A stretch of 64,000 nt of DNA from Exiguobacterium alkaliphilum 12/1 (GTDB lineage Bacteria > Bacillota > Bacilli > Exiguobacteriales > Exiguobacteriaceae). A model generated the notes under the pieces. It saw only the letters and a program-made list of their open reading frames with translations. It did not search any database and had not been told where the DNA came from. The stretch covers positions 1 to 64,000 of the forward strand of contig NZ_JJMW01000022.1 of NCBI RefSeq assembly GCF_000714435.1. Direction: 5' to 3'. How positions within the stretch are numbered: position 1 is the first letter of the stretch; every line of letters begins with the position of its first letter. Below are positions 54,084 through 63,350 of the stretch, in pieces. Both the position numbers and the translations under genes were made by a program.

Positions 54084-54867
54084 AGATATTAAATACGAGA
54101 AATGGAACGGGATCGCCAAAATCACGATCAACCGCCCGGAAGTGCGGAATGCTTTCCGTCCACTAACGGTAAACGAATTGATTGACGCGTTCGCCCGCGC
54201 CCGTGACGACAAGGAAGTCGGCGTCATCATCTTGACAGGCGAAGGTGAAAAAGCATTCTGTTCAGGCGGCGACCAAAAGGTTCGTGGCCACGGTGGATAC
54301 GTCGGTGACGATGAAATCCCACGTTTGAACGTCCTCGACCTTCAACGCTTGATTCGCGTCATCCCGAAACCGGTCATCGCGATGGTCGCCGGTTTCGCCA
54401 TCGGCGGCGGACACGTCTTGCACGTCGTCTGTGACTTGACGATTGCCGCGGATAACGCACGTTTCGGTCAAACCGGACCAAAAGTCGGTTCGTTCGACGC
54501 TGGATACGGCTCAGGCTATTTGGCGCGCATCATCGGCCATAAGAAAGCCCGTGAGATTTGGTACTTGTGCCGTCAGTACGACGCACAAGAAGCACTCGAC
54601 ATGGGACTCGTCAACACGGTCGTCCCACTCGAGCAACTTGAAGCCGAAACGATTCAATGGTGCCAAGAGATTTTGCAACACTCACCGACTGCACTCCGTT
54701 TCTTGAAAGCCGCGATGAACGCGGACACGGACGGCCTCGCAGGTCTTCAACAGCTCGCAGGGGATGCGACGCTCCTTTATTACACGACAGACGAAGCAAA
54801 AGAAGGACGCGACGCGTTCAAAGAAAAACGCGACCCGGACTTCGGTCAGTTCCCGCGTTTCCCTTAA
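54043..54867 (+). CDS. menB: 1,4-dihydroxy-2-naphthoyl-CoA synthase MenB
   Basis: 274 residues from ATG 54043, eight bases after AGGGGG; ATG 54037 is too close. Crotonase fold: [17 protein letters not shown] (oxyanion loop), [34 protein letters not shown] (catalytic Asp region) and C-terminal DFGQFPRFP. Cyclises OSB-CoA. Translation may be coupled to menH. Confidence 0.94.
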   Translation: MESVANWTSVRTYEDIKYEKWNGIAKITINRPEVRNAFRPLTVNELIDAFARARDDKEVGVIILTGEGEKAFCSGGDQKVRGHGGYVGDDEIPRLNVLDLQRLIRVIPKPVIAMVAGFAIGGGHVLHVVCDLTIAADNARFGQTGPKVGSFDAGYGSGYLARIIGHKKAREIWYLCRQYDAQEALDMGLVNTVVPLEQLEAETIQWCQEILQHSPTALRFLKAAMNADTDGLAGLQQLAGDATLLYYTTDEAKEGRDAFKEKRDPDFGQFPRFP

Positions 54868-54871
54868 TCTG

Positions 54872-54904
54872 TACGAGAGTAGCGACTTCGCTACTCTTTT
54901 TTTG
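54872..54904 (+). terminator. terminator inside the men operon, touching the menE ribosome site
   Basis: AGAGTAGCGA and TCGCTACTCT pair with a minimal loop, followed by TTTTTTT and then immediately GGAGGT of menE. It should lower menE-menC expression relative to menFDHB, or be bypassed by a promoter I cannot see. Confidence 0.8.
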
Positions 54905-54916
54905 GAGGTATGCCTG

Positions 54917-56281
54917 ATGAATGCACTGAACCATCCGACTGATCACATCGCCCTCGTCACGGCCGGACGCCGTTTGACATGGGGCACGTTGTGGAACGAG
55001 AGCGCACGCCTCGCGCACTATGTGAAACGGAACGCACCCGATGCCCGTCATATCGGACTGTATGCTGCCAATAGCGCCGAGTACGTCATCGCTGTCCATG
55101 CCGTTCTCTTACTCGGGAAAGTGCTCGTCCCACTGAACACACGGTTGACGAAAAGTGAGATCAAGACGCAACTCGAGACGGCGGATGTCGATCTTTTGCT
55201 CGTCGACGAAACGTGCGACGTCCCGGTTCCCCAGCTGACGCTCACGATGCGCGACGACGAACCAATCTCTGACTTCCACGCGTGGAAACAAGACGAGGTC
55301 ATGTCGCTCATGTTCACGTCCGGGACGACCGGACGCGCGAAAGCGGTCAAGCAGACGTACGGCAACCATGTCGCAAGCGCCGTGGCCGCTCGAGAGCACC
55401 TCGGCTATGGCACACGCGACCGCATGCTCGTCGTGACCCCGCTGTTTCATATGAGCGGGCTCGCCCAAGTGTATCGGGCCGCCTGTTTCGGTTCGACATT
55501 ATACGTGGAACCGAAGTTCGACGCCGCCCGGACGCTCGACTTGATTACACGCGAACACATCACCCACGTTTCACTCGTCGCCGTCATGCTCGACCGGTTG
55601 CTCGCAATCGGACTACAGCGCCAAGCCCTGCGCGTCGTACTCGTCGGGGGTGGCCCAGTACCGAAGCCGCTCCTCGAGGAAGCCGAGCGCCGTCACATCC
55701 CGGTCGCCCAAACGTACGGCATGACCGAGACGTGCTCCCAAGTGGCGACGTTACTCCCGTCGGAAGCACTCGACCATCTCGGTTCTAGCGGTCGAGCCAT
55801 CTTGCCGACACGAGTCCGCATCAATCCAGATGGCGAGATTGAAGTGAGCGGTCCGACCGTGACACCCGGCTACTATAAGCAACCAGAAGCCGACGCGTGG
55901 ACGACAGACGGGTTTTGGCGGACCGGAGACTTGGGTACAATCCAAGACGGCTATTTGTACGTCCACGACCGAAGAAGCGACTTAATCATCTCAGGGGGCG
56001 AGAACGTCTACCCGGCCGAGATTGAGAGCGTGCTCCGGCGTTGCCCTGGCATTGAAGACGCCGGGGTCACCGGACGCCTTGATGCGACATGGGGAACCGT
56101 CCCTGTCGCCTATATCGTCGGGTCGTATGACCCGCTCGAACTGGAACGCTTGCTGACGGAACACTTAGCCAGCTATAAACATCCGAAAGCGTTCTATTCC
56201 GTCCGTGAACTCCCACGCAACGCAAACGGGAAATTGATGCGCCATCGCCTAAAGGAGACCGCTTATGATTCGACACGCTGA
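54917..56281 (+). CDS. menE: O-succinylbenzoate-CoA ligase MenE
   Basis: 454 residues from ATG 54917, GGAGGT upstream. ANL superfamily: phosphate loop MFTSGTTGRAKAVKQTYGNH, VAQTYGMTETCSQ, FWRTGDLGTI, DRRSDLIISGGENVYPAEIE, and catalytic Lys in NANGKLMRH. Activates OSB to its CoA ester. Overlaps menC by 17 bases. Confidence 0.92.
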   Translation: MNALNHPTDHIALVTAGRRLTWGTLWNESARLAHYVKRNAPDARHIGLYAANSAEYVIAVHAVLLLGKVLVPLNTRLTKSEIKTQLETADVDLLLVDETCDVPVPQLTLTMRDDEPISDFHAWKQDEVMSLMFTSGTTGRAKAVKQTYGNHVASAVAAREHLGYGTRDRMLVVTPLFHMSGLAQVYRAACFGSTLYVEPKFDAARTLDLITREHITHVSLVAVMLDRLLAIGLQRQALRVVLVGGGPVPKPLLEEAERRHIPVAQTYGMTETCSQVATLLPSEALDHLGSSGRAILPTRVRINPDGEIEVSGPTVTPGYYKQPEADAWTTDGFWRTGDLGTIQDGYLYVHDRRSDLIISGGENVYPAEIESVLRRCPGIEDAGVTGRLDATWGTVPVAYIVGSYDPLELERLLTEHLASYKHPKAFYSVRELPRNANGKLMRHRLKETAYDSTR

Positions 56282-57332
56282 ATTATATATCGTCCCATTG
56301 ACGTTCAAACATCCGATTGTAACCGCCCACTCCGTCCTCTCGACCCGACGGACGATCATTCTCCGGCTCGAGACGACGGACGGCCTCATCGGATACGGGG
56401 AAGGTGTTGCTTTTGAGACGCCCTGGTATACGGCAGAGACGGTTCGCTCGACAATCGATGTCTCGACGCTCATCACCAACCTGTTAGCGGGGCAGTCCGT
56501 GTCACCCCACTCGTTTCCGGCGCTCGTCCGATCCATCATTGGCCATCCGATGGCCAAGGCGATGTGGGAGAGTGCCTGTTGGGAGATTGAAGCAGCCCGG
56601 CAACAGAAGACACTCAAACAACTGCTCGATGCGGGTGACACGGTCGACTGCGGACGAACGATTGGGATCGGTCTTCTGGCCCAGACGCTTAAATCGATTG
56701 AAGGGGCACTCGAGTCGGGTTTCGACCGCATCAAGCTGAAGGCAGCACCGGAAGAGTTGTTGTACTCGTTGAACGAGATTCGTGCCGTCTTCCCCGATGC
56801 CCCCCTCATGATCGATTTGAACGGGAGCGGGGTCGAACAGCCGCTCTCGTGGTTCGAACAGTTGGATGCGCATCGCCTCTTGATGATTGAACAGCCGTAC
56901 CCGAGCACATATTGGGCTGCGTCTACCGATTTACAAGTCCGGCTCGAGACACCGATTTGTCTCGACGAGTCCATCACATGCCGGCAAGACGTCGAGACGA
57001 TGACCAGACTCGGTGCCGGCCGCATCGTCAACATTAAACCGGCCCGCGTCGGCGGCTTGACCGAGGCGCTCGCCATCCGTGAAACGAACGTACCGTATTG
57101 GGTCGGCGGCATGTATGAGTCCGCAATCGGTCGTTACCATACGCTCTTGTTCGCTTCCTTGAGCGGTGCCGCTTACCCAGCCGACATGGCGGGAACGAGC
57201 GCCTATTTCGAGACCGATTTGCTCGACACACCGCTCGAGGTCAACGGCGGACAGCTCATCATCCCGGACGACCCGCGACCTGATTGGGCAAAGATCCGGC
57301 GCTTAGCCGAAGAGACGATTCAGCTGAAATAA
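56265..57332 (+). CDS. menC: o-succinylbenzoate synthase MenC
   Basis: 355 residues, AAAGGAGACC before ATG. Enolase superfamily: KxK pair in DRIKLKAAP, metal ligands in MIDLNGSG, MIEQPYPS and CLDESITC, then NIKPARVGGL. Dehydrates SHCHC to OSB. The N-acylamino-acid racemase-like subgroup. Last gene of menFDHBEC. Confidence 0.9.
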   Translation: MIRHAELYIVPLTFKHPIVTAHSVLSTRRTIILRLETTDGLIGYGEGVAFETPWYTAETVRSTIDVSTLITNLLAGQSVSPHSFPALVRSIIGHPMAKAMWESACWEIEAARQQKTLKQLLDAGDTVDCGRTIGIGLLAQTLKSIEGALESGFDRIKLKAAPEELLYSLNEIRAVFPDAPLMIDLNGSGVEQPLSWFEQLDAHRLLMIEQPYPSTYWAASTDLQVRLETPICLDESITCRQDVETMTRLGAGRIVNIKPARVGGLTEALAIRETNVPYWVGGMYESAIGRYHTLLFASLSGAAYPADMAGTSAYFETDLLDTPLEVNGGQLIIPDDPRPDWAKIRRLAEETIQLK

Positions 57333-57342
57333 AAAGGCAGAT

Positions 57343-57562
57343 GACGAACCCATTCGCAAAAAGCGGCTCGGTTCGTCTTTTTTGTGTTCAAGAAGATCGA
57401 GTCCCCCAGAAAACACAAACGGCCACCCGACGGCGACCGTTTGTGTTGCTCGTCCGACGGAGACCCAGCAGCGAAGCGAGTCGCGATGCGGCTCCGGGAT
57501 TGCCTGCGGAAAGCGTGGGCGCCGGAAGGACGAGCGATTCAATTGATGTTAGTCAACAAGCT
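57343..57562 (+). repeat. dispersed hairpin element, copy A, including the menC terminator
   Basis: Begins with a terminator hairpin (GACGAACC with GGTTCGTC, then TTTTTT, 57343-57382) that ends menC. Next AACACAAACGG pairs with CCGTTTGTGTT (57411-57446). Then GCTCGTCC (57448-57455) pairs with GGACGAGC (57527-57534) around the conserved core 57459-57495 (GGAGACCCAGCAGCG ... GATGCGGCTCC). The last 105 bases to GTCAACAAGCT are nearly identical to 9503-9607 in inverted orientation. No conserved protein. Confidence 0.8.
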
Positions 57563-57569
57563 GAGGCAG

Positions 57570-58322
57570 TCAACGGAACGAACCCGTCAACACTTCAAAG
57601 CCGTCCTCGGTGACGACGACCGTATGTTCAAATTGCGATACGAGACTATTGTTTGGCGTGAAGAGCGACCAACCGTCCTCTTCCGACTGATAGACAACTT
57701 CGTCTTTCGTCGAGATGAACGTCTCGACGGCAATGACTTGGCCGACTTTCAAGATGTCGTTCTCTTCCCGGTTGTAGTAGTTCGAAATCGACTCCGGCTC
57801 CCCATGGAGTGTACGCCCCAACCCGTGTCCGGCCAAGTTGCGGATTACCGTGAAGCCGTTCTTTCTTGCATCGGCGTAAATCGCCTTTCCGATTTGGTTC
57901 ACTTTCGTCCCGGCTTTCACTTTGCTGAGCCCAGCTTCGAGCGATGTGAGCGACACTTCGACGAGCCGTTCGTGCTGTGATGATTTTGGCGTACCGGCGA
58001 TGACCGTCCGCCCGGTGTCCGCGTAATAACCGTCCTTCACAGCCGAAACATCGATGTTGACGAGGTCCCCGTCTTGAATGACAAGTTCGCCCGGGATGCC
58101 ATGTGCGGCAATCTCGTTGACCGAGATGCACGTATAGCCCGGAAACTCGTACATCGTGATCGGCGCCGATGCCGCTCCTTCTGCTTCGAGAATTCGTTGT
58201 CCGATCTCATCCAGCTGTTTCGTCGTCATTCCCGGTGTGACGGCTTTCGCCATCTCATCCCGGGCCAAGGCGACGATGCGTCCAATTTCACGTAATGCGT
58301 CGTAATCATAATCAAGCATCAT
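57570..58322 (-). CDS. map: methionine aminopeptidase type I (MapB/YflG-like)
   Basis: 250 residues. Metal ligands: Asp pair in VNIDVSAVKDGYYADTGRT, His in AGHGLGRTLHGEP, Glu in AVETFIS and in QFEHTVVVTEDG. Removes N-terminal Met. As no secY-adk cluster is near, this is the second copy, YflG-like. Starts 11 bases after ykuI; ATG 58322 or 58319 possible. Confidence 0.9.
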   Translation of the reverse strand: MMLDYDYDALREIGRIVALARDEMAKAVTPGMTTKQLDEIGQRILEAEGAASAPITMYEFPGYTCISVNEIAAHGIPGELVIQDGDLVNIDVSAVKDGYYADTGRTVIAGTPKSSQHERLVEVSLTSLEAGLSKVKAGTKVNQIGKAIYADARKNGFTVIRNLAGHGLGRTLHGEPESISNYYNREENDILKVGQVIAVETFISTKDEVVYQSEEDGWSLFTPNNSLVSQFEHTVVVTEDGFEVLTGSFR

Positions 58323-58333
58323 ATATCCCTCTT

Positions 58334-59515
58334 TCAGTCTAATAATCGATTTTGGTATAAGTATTCCTCCGACAAGTCGGCGAATAAGAACATGCCATCT
58401 GGCAACGGATAGCTAAACGTCCGCGTCACTTCATTCGAGCTGAAGTCTCGATAGTCATCGGATAAATAACCGCGCCCGCGAACACGCATCGCCGCCATAG
58501 TCTGAATGAAATACGGACGAAAGCTCCAGTTGTAACCCCGATACGTATTGTCGACTCTCCATTCGGCATCCGCCTGATAAACGTTCGCACTCGTCTGGAA
58601 ACCGGTACGGTCGGTCAAATAATACCGCACGAACTTCCCTTCGAGCTTCGTCGCGATATGAAGTAGCCACTCATCCTTCTTGTCACGGGACCACTTTCCG
58701 GCCGCGAGCTCTTGGATTTGACGGTGTAACTCAAATTCGAGTTCATAAAGGCGCTGCAACCGTTCTTGGTCGTGAAGAAAGAATGACGGTACTTCTTGCG
58801 CGAGGACGTTCATCCCTTTCGTCTCCAGAACAGGCGACGTCGCTCGCTGGCCAAGCAGTCCGCCCATGTAAAAACGCCCACCGTGTTGCCACGCGTAACG
58901 CAACTGCCCGACGTGATCGATTGATTTATAGAGGAGCGGAGCCCCGAGCTTTGAAGCGATATACTCCATCGTTTGCAACATGTGCGGATACGTCACCGGC
59001 AACGTCTTCTTCTCGACCATCGTCGCTAAGTCCACGAGTAATAGCTCCGGCGCGATGGCCATGATGTCCTCGATGCTCGTCGACTCAGCGAAATCGAGCG
59101 CGATTTTCACCCCGTATGAACGATAATACTGGACGACGCGCGACAGTCTCGATACGTCGACGAGATCGGTCCCTTGAATCGTCACGTAAATGCGATGGAG
59201 CGGGAAGTTCAGTTCGTGAAGCGGCGCAAGGAACGCTTCGCCCCCTGCTTCAAGAATCCATTCGGCCCGGCATCGAAACGTGACGAACTGTTTCGCATCT
59301 CGCAGCGACTCCGCAGCCAAACGTTCCATCCGTTTTGCGATGTCGAGCTGATACTCGACCGGCACGTCGTCATCATAAAAGAACGATGTGAGCGAGTCAC
59401 CCCTGAACTGGCCATGCACCATATAGCCTTCGACTTGAAACGTAGCCGCCCCAAGAATCGGCTCATACGTCACCTCGACTTCGTCTGGATTCATCATCAC
59501 ATCCACTGCATCCAC
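58334..59515 (-). CDS. ykuI: YkuI-like EAL-domain c-di-GMP-binding protein
   Basis: 393 residues. EAL-type domain in about 15-250 but with a degenerate signature (VEGYMVHG in place of EALxR), and substitutions in the catalytic Asp/Glu set, which suggests a c-di-GMP receptor, not a phosphodiesterase. C-terminal PAS/Cache-like YkuI_C domain (about 285-393: YYLTDRTGFQTSANV ... GYNWSFRPYF). GTG start at 59515 with GAGGTG. Same design as B. subtilis YkuI. Confidence 0.85.
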   Translation of the reverse strand: MDAVDVMMNPDEVEVTYEPILGAATFQVEGYMVHGQFRGDSLTSFFYDDDVPVEYQLDIAKRMERLAAESLRDAKQFVTFRCRAEWILEAGGEAFLAPLHELNFPLHRIYVTIQGTDLVDVSRLSRVVQYYRSYGVKIALDFAESTSIEDIMAIAPELLLVDLATMVEKKTLPVTYPHMLQTMEYIASKLGAPLLYKSIDHVGQLRYAWQHGGRFYMGGLLGQRATSPVLETKGMNVLAQEVPSFFLHDQERLQRLYELEFELHRQIQELAAGKWSRDKKDEWLLHIATKLEGKFVRYYLTDRTGFQTSANVYQADAEWRVDNTYRGYNWSFRPYFIQTMAAMRVRGRGYLSDDYRDFSSNEVTRTFSYPLPDGMFLFADLSEEYLYQNRLLD

Positions 59516-59539
59516 TCGTCATCACCTCATTCATTTAAT

Positions 59540-59575
59540 CAAAAATAAGAAAGCGAGCCGGTTTCAGCTCGCTCG
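59540..59575 (-). terminator. terminator of the 83-residue membrane protein gene
   Basis: GCGAGC and GCTCGC pair around CGGTTTCA; the minus strand continues TTTCTTATTTTT. It overlaps the stop codon at 59564. Confidence 0.75.
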
Positions 59576-59815
59576 TGTATGCACATACATATAGGCACCG
59601 AAACAAGCAATGAAATACACGATACTCATTACCCCATAGCCGATTCCCATTTTCCCACCGACACCGATGGCCATGACGAGCCAAATCATCGCGCCAAATA
59701 GTAACGTCGCTACGGGGATATAGCGAAAATTCGGCCGGTCCGTCTTTGATACGATTGGCTTTAACGCCAATACACATACCAACAGTATGACGAAACCGAA
59801 ACTAAGTTCTACCAT
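59564..59815 (-). CDS. small membrane protein, 83 residues
   Basis: ATG 59815 has GAGGTG seven bases upstream. Three hydrophobic helices (FGFVILLVCVLAL, VATLLFGAMIWLVMAI, VMSIVYFIACFGAYMYV). Layout like YesK-type proteins, which I cannot confirm. Function unknown. Confidence 0.65.
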   Translation of the reverse strand: MVELSFGFVILLVCVLALKPIVSKTDRPNFRYIPVATLLFGAMIWLVMAIGVGGKMGIGYGVMSIVYFIACFGAYMYVHTRAS

Positions 59816-59866
59816 CCATTGACACCTCATCCTTCCATCTCTACTCGTTTAGTGTAGCATGACCGC

Positions 59867-59908
59867 AATAAAAAAACCGCAAATCCACTTAAGGAAATGC
59901 GGTTTTGA
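59867..59908 (-). terminator. terminator of cshA
   Basis: AAAACCGCA and TGCGGTTTT pair around a 16-base loop; T run on the minus strand. Confidence 0.8.
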
Positions 59909-59916
59909 TTTATCGA

Positions 59917-61443
59917 TTAGTCACGTGGACGGCGTGGGCCACGGTCGTCTGAACGACGGCGATCGTCCGAACGACGACGGTCGTCTCCACCGCTACGTTT
60001 GCCACGGTATCCACCGCCGCCACCGCTACGGCCGCCACGGTCTCCGCCGCCACGACGTTCGCCGCCGCCACTACGGTTTCCACGGTATCCACCGCGGTCG
60101 TTGCGTCCGCCTTGACGCTTCACGCGAATTGGGTCTGCGTATGAGATTTCAACTGGTGTTGAATCCGGCTCTTTCGTCAATCCACGAAGGGCTGCCGCAA
60201 GAATTTCAACTGCTTCATACTCTTCAAGAAGCTCTGTCGCAAGTTGCGTGTAAGCTTTGAAATCGCCCGCTTGAACGCGTTCGATCAACTCTTCAGCTGC
60301 TTGCTTTTGGTTGCCTTCGAGTACTTCCGCGATCGTCGGTACGTGACGACGGTTCATCTTCTTGTTCGTCACGCGCTCGATTGCTTTCACTTGGCCGAAC
60401 TCACGTGGTGTGATGAACGTAAGGGCAGTACCTGTTTTACCAGCACGGCCTGTACGTCCGATCCGGTGCACGTAGCTTTCCGGGTCTTGTGGCACATCGA
60501 AGTTGTAAACGTGTGTCACACCTGAGATGTCAAGACCACGTGCCGCTACGTCTGTTGCGACTAAGATGTCAATCGTGCCGTTTTTGAAACGACGGATGAC
60601 TTGGTCACGTTTCGACTGCGTCAAGTCACCGTGAAGACCATCAGCCGTGTAACCACGCTTGATGAGGGCTTCTGTCACTTCGTCAACGCGTTTCTTCGTA
60701 CGAGCGAAGATGATGCTGAGTTCTGGTGAGTCGATGTCAATCAAACGGCAAAGCGTATCGAATTTCTGGCCTTCGCGCAATTCGAGGAACTGTTGGTTGA
60801 TGTTCTCAACTGTCATTTCCTTCGCTTTTACTTTGATGATTGTCGGCGACTTCATGAAGCGTTCAGCAATCTTCTTGATCTGTGGTGGCATCGTCGCTGA
60901 GAAGAGAAGCGTCTGACGCTCAGCTGGAAGACCAGCCAAAATCGTCTCGATATCTTCTACGAAGCCCATGTTGAGCATTTCATCCGCCTCGTCCAAGATG
61001 ACCGTTTGGATCTCGTCGAGTTTGATCGTCTTGCGTTTCATGTGGTCCATGAGACGTCCTGGTGTCGCAACGACGATTTGTGGGTTCTTTTTCAAGCCGC
61101 GGATTTGACGGTCGATTTGTTGACCACCGTAAACAGGGAGTGCGTATACACGTTTTGATTCCCCAATTTTGTTTAATTCTTCTGCAACTTGAATCGCAAG
61201 TTCACGTGTCGGTGCAAGAACGAGTGCTTGGACTTGACGCGCCTTTGAATCGATTCGCTCAATTGTCGGAATACCGAAAGCTGCTGTTTTCCCTGTACCT
61301 GTTTGTGCTTGTCCTAATACGTCCACTCCAGTGAGTGCGACAGGAATTGTTTCAGCTTGGATCGGTGTCGCTTCTTCGAAGCCCATCTTGAGTACACCTT
61401 TTACTAATGCTTCACTTAACTGTAAATCTTGGAATTTTGTCAA
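59917..61443 (-). CDS. cshA: DEAD-box RNA helicase CshA
   Basis: 508 residues from TTG 61443, eight bases after AAAGGAG; the longer frame starts inside a leader hairpin. Q motif GFEEATPIQ, Walker [31 protein letters not shown] and [10 protein letters not shown]. The C-terminal tail (about 435-508) is rich in RGG and Arg-Ser-Asp repeats for RNA binding. Works in RNA decay, ribosome assembly and cold tolerance in Bacillota. Confidence 0.93.
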   Translation of the reverse strand: MTKFQDLQLSEALVKGVLKMGFEEATPIQAETIPVALTGVDVLGQAQTGTGKTAAFGIPTIERIDSKARQVQALVLAPTRELAIQVAEELNKIGESKRVYALPVYGGQQIDRQIRGLKKNPQIVVATPGRLMDHMKRKTIKLDEIQTVILDEADEMLNMGFVEDIETILAGLPAERQTLLFSATMPPQIKKIAERFMKSPTIIKVKAKEMTVENINQQFLELREGQKFDTLCRLIDIDSPELSIIFARTKKRVDEVTEALIKRGYTADGLHGDLTQSKRDQVIRRFKNGTIDILVATDVAARGLDISGVTHVYNFDVPQDPESYVHRIGRTGRAGKTGTALTFITPREFGQVKAIERVTNKKMNRRHVPTIAEVLEGNQKQAAEELIERVQAGDFKAYTQLATELLEEYEAVEILAAALRGLTKEPDSTPVEISYADPIRVKRQGGRNDRGGYRGNRSGGGERRGGGDRGGRSGGGGGYRGKRSGGDDRRRSDDRRRSDDRGPRRPRD

Positions 61444-61463
61444 ATTATATTCTCCTTTGTTCA

Positions 61464-61501
61464 TACAAAAAACGTCTGAGAGTTCGTTCAACAGACGTTC
61501 T
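61464..61501 (-). terminator. terminator-like hairpin in the cshA leader
   Basis: On the minus strand AACGTCTG and CAGACGTT pair around a 13-base loop and are followed by TTTTTT, ending about 20 bases before the start codon. No gene ends here, so it is a candidate attenuator of cshA. A TATAGT -10 with TTTCAT 17 bases before it lies upstream at about 61533-61561. Confidence 0.7.
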
Positions 61502-61606
61502 TTCAATGTTTCCTCTTAGTCAACTTTACTAACTATAACGTATTCATTTCTAAAATGAAAGAAATACATTCTAAAACTTTTCATGACTGCGTCAGCATGA
61601 GTAATC

Positions 61607-62458
61607 TTATTTCAATTTGTACCCGTTGTCGAGCTTTTCAACTCGCTTTTCTTTTAATAACTTACCGAGCGCACGTTTGAAGGCCGCTTTGCTCATCCCG
61701 AACTCCCGGTCGATGATGTCAGGTGCCGTTTTATCGCCATAAGGCATTTGGCCACCTCGTTCTTCAATATAAGAGAGAACGTTTCCTGCGTCCCCTTCAA
61801 TCGCTTCGTACGCACGTGGCTTCATTGAGACGAGTACCGTACCGTCTTGTTTCACTTTCGTCACGCGGACTGTCAACTGCTCACCGAGGCGTGGCCATCT
61901 TGTCATCTCCGCTTCATGTAAGAAACCGAGTGACTCGTTCTCGACCCAAACGTTGACCCCGACGTCTCGTTTATTTAATACGATTGCCGACACGTCTTGG
62001 TTGCCCCACTCTTCTTTTGCGGGGCGAGCTAATAAATTCAAGTAAGCGTATGGAGCCGGGTCGCCTAACAGACGCCCTTTTTGGTCGTACTTGAGGCGAA
62101 CGCATAGCTTGTCGCCTTCTTTTGGCCAGTACGACCGATTTTCAGGAAGGTCGTCTTGTGAGACGAGCACATCTTTTTGAATCCCGATATTGACGAACAC
62201 GCCCGTATTGTACCGGACACCCGTCACTTCGAACCATTCGTACTCATCGAACGTCACGTTCGGAATCGTCATCGTCGAGGCGAGCCGTCCTTCTGAATCA
62301 TGATAAAGGAAGACACGCACCGTCTGTCCGACCGTGACTTCTTCCGTTTGCTCTTTTCGATGAAGCAGTACTTCTTCACGACCGTTTCCGATGAACACAC
62401 CGAAATCAGCGGAACGTTCCGCGACCAAGTCTACGACTTCTCCTGCACGTAATGCCAT
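61607..62458 (-). CDS. cvfB: CvfB/YitL S1-domain RNA-binding protein
   Basis: 283 residues from ATG 62458; a GTG three codons upstream is also possible. Tandem S1-type OB domains: about 1-60 (GVFIGNGREEVLLH), 65-140 (GVFVNIGIQKDVLVS) and 145-215 (GVNVWVENESLGFLHE), then a winged helix (MSKAAFKRALGKLLKEKRVE). Matches CvfB, a virulence and RNA-metabolism regulator in Staphylococcus. Next to cshA. Confidence 0.88.
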   Translation of the reverse strand: MALRAGEVVDLVAERSADFGVFIGNGREEVLLHRKEQTEEVTVGQTVRVFLYHDSEGRLASTMTIPNVTFDEYEWFEVTGVRYNTGVFVNIGIQKDVLVSQDDLPENRSYWPKEGDKLCVRLKYDQKGRLLGDPAPYAYLNLLARPAKEEWGNQDVSAIVLNKRDVGVNVWVENESLGFLHEAEMTRWPRLGEQLTVRVTKVKQDGTVLVSMKPRAYEAIEGDAGNVLSYIEERGGQMPYGDKTAPDIIDREFGMSKAAFKRALGKLLKEKRVEKLDNGYKLK

Positions 62459-62588
62459 ATGATCCACATCCTTTTTTCTTCTATTACTGTCAGTATACCT
62501 ACCTACACACGTTCCTAATCATATCATGTTCCTTTTTCTTCCCCCAAACAAATGTGACCAAAATGTGAACACAAACCCTCATATGAAA

Positions 62589-62614
62589 AGAAAAAAAGAC
62601 CGGCTTATGCCGAT
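62589..62614 (-). terminator. orphan terminator-like hairpin
   Basis: CGGC and GCCG (62601-62612) around TTAT, with seven A on the left, i.e. a T run on the minus strand. It lies between cvfB and the rightward 49-residue gene where no leftward gene precedes it. Could mark a small RNA or a cvfB leader attenuator. Confidence 0.4.
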
Positions 62615-62745
62615 AATGTTCAAATGATTGTGACAATTTTGTGAACGGCGTATTTCCATCTAGTATCCACATTTTGAAAACGTTATTATAAGAGAAGTGT
62701 TGTTTAACAATTAGGTTTCAGCCATGGCCGAACGGGGGATATAAA

Positions 62746-62895
62746 ATGTTTGATGTTCAATCTCGCTCATTTGCGAAACGCTTTATGAAGGGGCTATTGA
62801 TTACGTTCTTCGCCCTTCTCGCTTCACTTAGCTTCATTTTCTCAAACGGTGTCGACACGAACGTGTCTTCATCGGTCACAATGGTTCAAGAGTGA
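62746..62895 (+). CDS. small peptide, 49 residues, with N-terminal membrane segment
   Basis: ATG after GGGGGATAT; reads MFDVQSRSFAKRFMKG then the hydrophobic LLITFFALLASLSFIF, and ends SNGVDTNVSSSVTMVQE. Basic front plus hydrophobic core suggests a secreted or membrane-anchored peptide. A solid terminator follows at once. Not recognised. Confidence 0.65.
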   Translation: MFDVQSRSFAKRFMKGLLITFFALLASLSFIFSNGVDTNVSSSVTMVQE

Positions 62896-62928
62896 AACGC
62901 CTCTCTATTCGGGAAGGCGTTTTTTTCT
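62896..62928 (+). terminator. terminator of the 49-residue gene
   Basis: AACGCCT and AGGCGTT pair around a 12-base loop, followed by TTTTTTCTTTTG. Confidence 0.85.
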
Positions 62929-63021
62929 TTTGTTCGACAGAAAAAGGAATTTATCTGGCGATTGTCGAACGAATTTAACGTTCGGCACTTTTTGAATCTT
63001 GTCGGAAAGGAAGAGTCACTC

Positions 63022-63264
63022 ATGCTATTTTACTTTCTCGCCACGATTGTTTCGGTCGTCGGTTTATCCGTCTCGTTCCAAACCGGTTTTTTCAAGGACC
63101 CGATCGGCACGTTCTTATTCGCAGCGCTGCTCGCGATGGGATTGTCTTCATGCAAGCAGTTGATCGCGCAAACGAACAACCTGCTCAAAGAACGGCGTGA
63201 CCAAAAGCGAATCAATCGAATCGTCGCCCGGATGCACTCTAGCTCGCGCAAACGCTCTACATAA
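63022..63264 (+). CDS. hypothetical membrane protein, 80 residues
   Basis: ATG 63022 follows GGAAAGGAAG; the frame extends to 62962 without a site. Two hydrophobic helices (FYFLATIVSVVGLSVSF, GTFLFAALLAMGLSSC) then a basic tail (KERRDQKRINRIVARM), placing the tail in the cytoplasm. Unknown function. Confidence 0.65.
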   Translation: MLFYFLATIVSVVGLSVSFQTGFFKDPIGTFLFAALLAMGLSSCKQLIAQTNNLLKERRDQKRINRIVARMHSSSRKRST

Positions 63265-63350
63265 CACTCGTCTTCGACGGTCAGTTTTGTTATTCTAATG
63301 AAGATAGTAGATCGCATAACGGATTTGAACCGTAGGAGGCACACACACGT

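Noticed and set aside
57384-57980. 198-residue rightward frame over the repeat and the 3' part of map
   Set aside because: It lies on the opposite strand of an unquestionable map gene and across non-coding hairpins; no ribosome site. The matching frame in copy B is broken, so the shared peptide is a by-product of the repeat.
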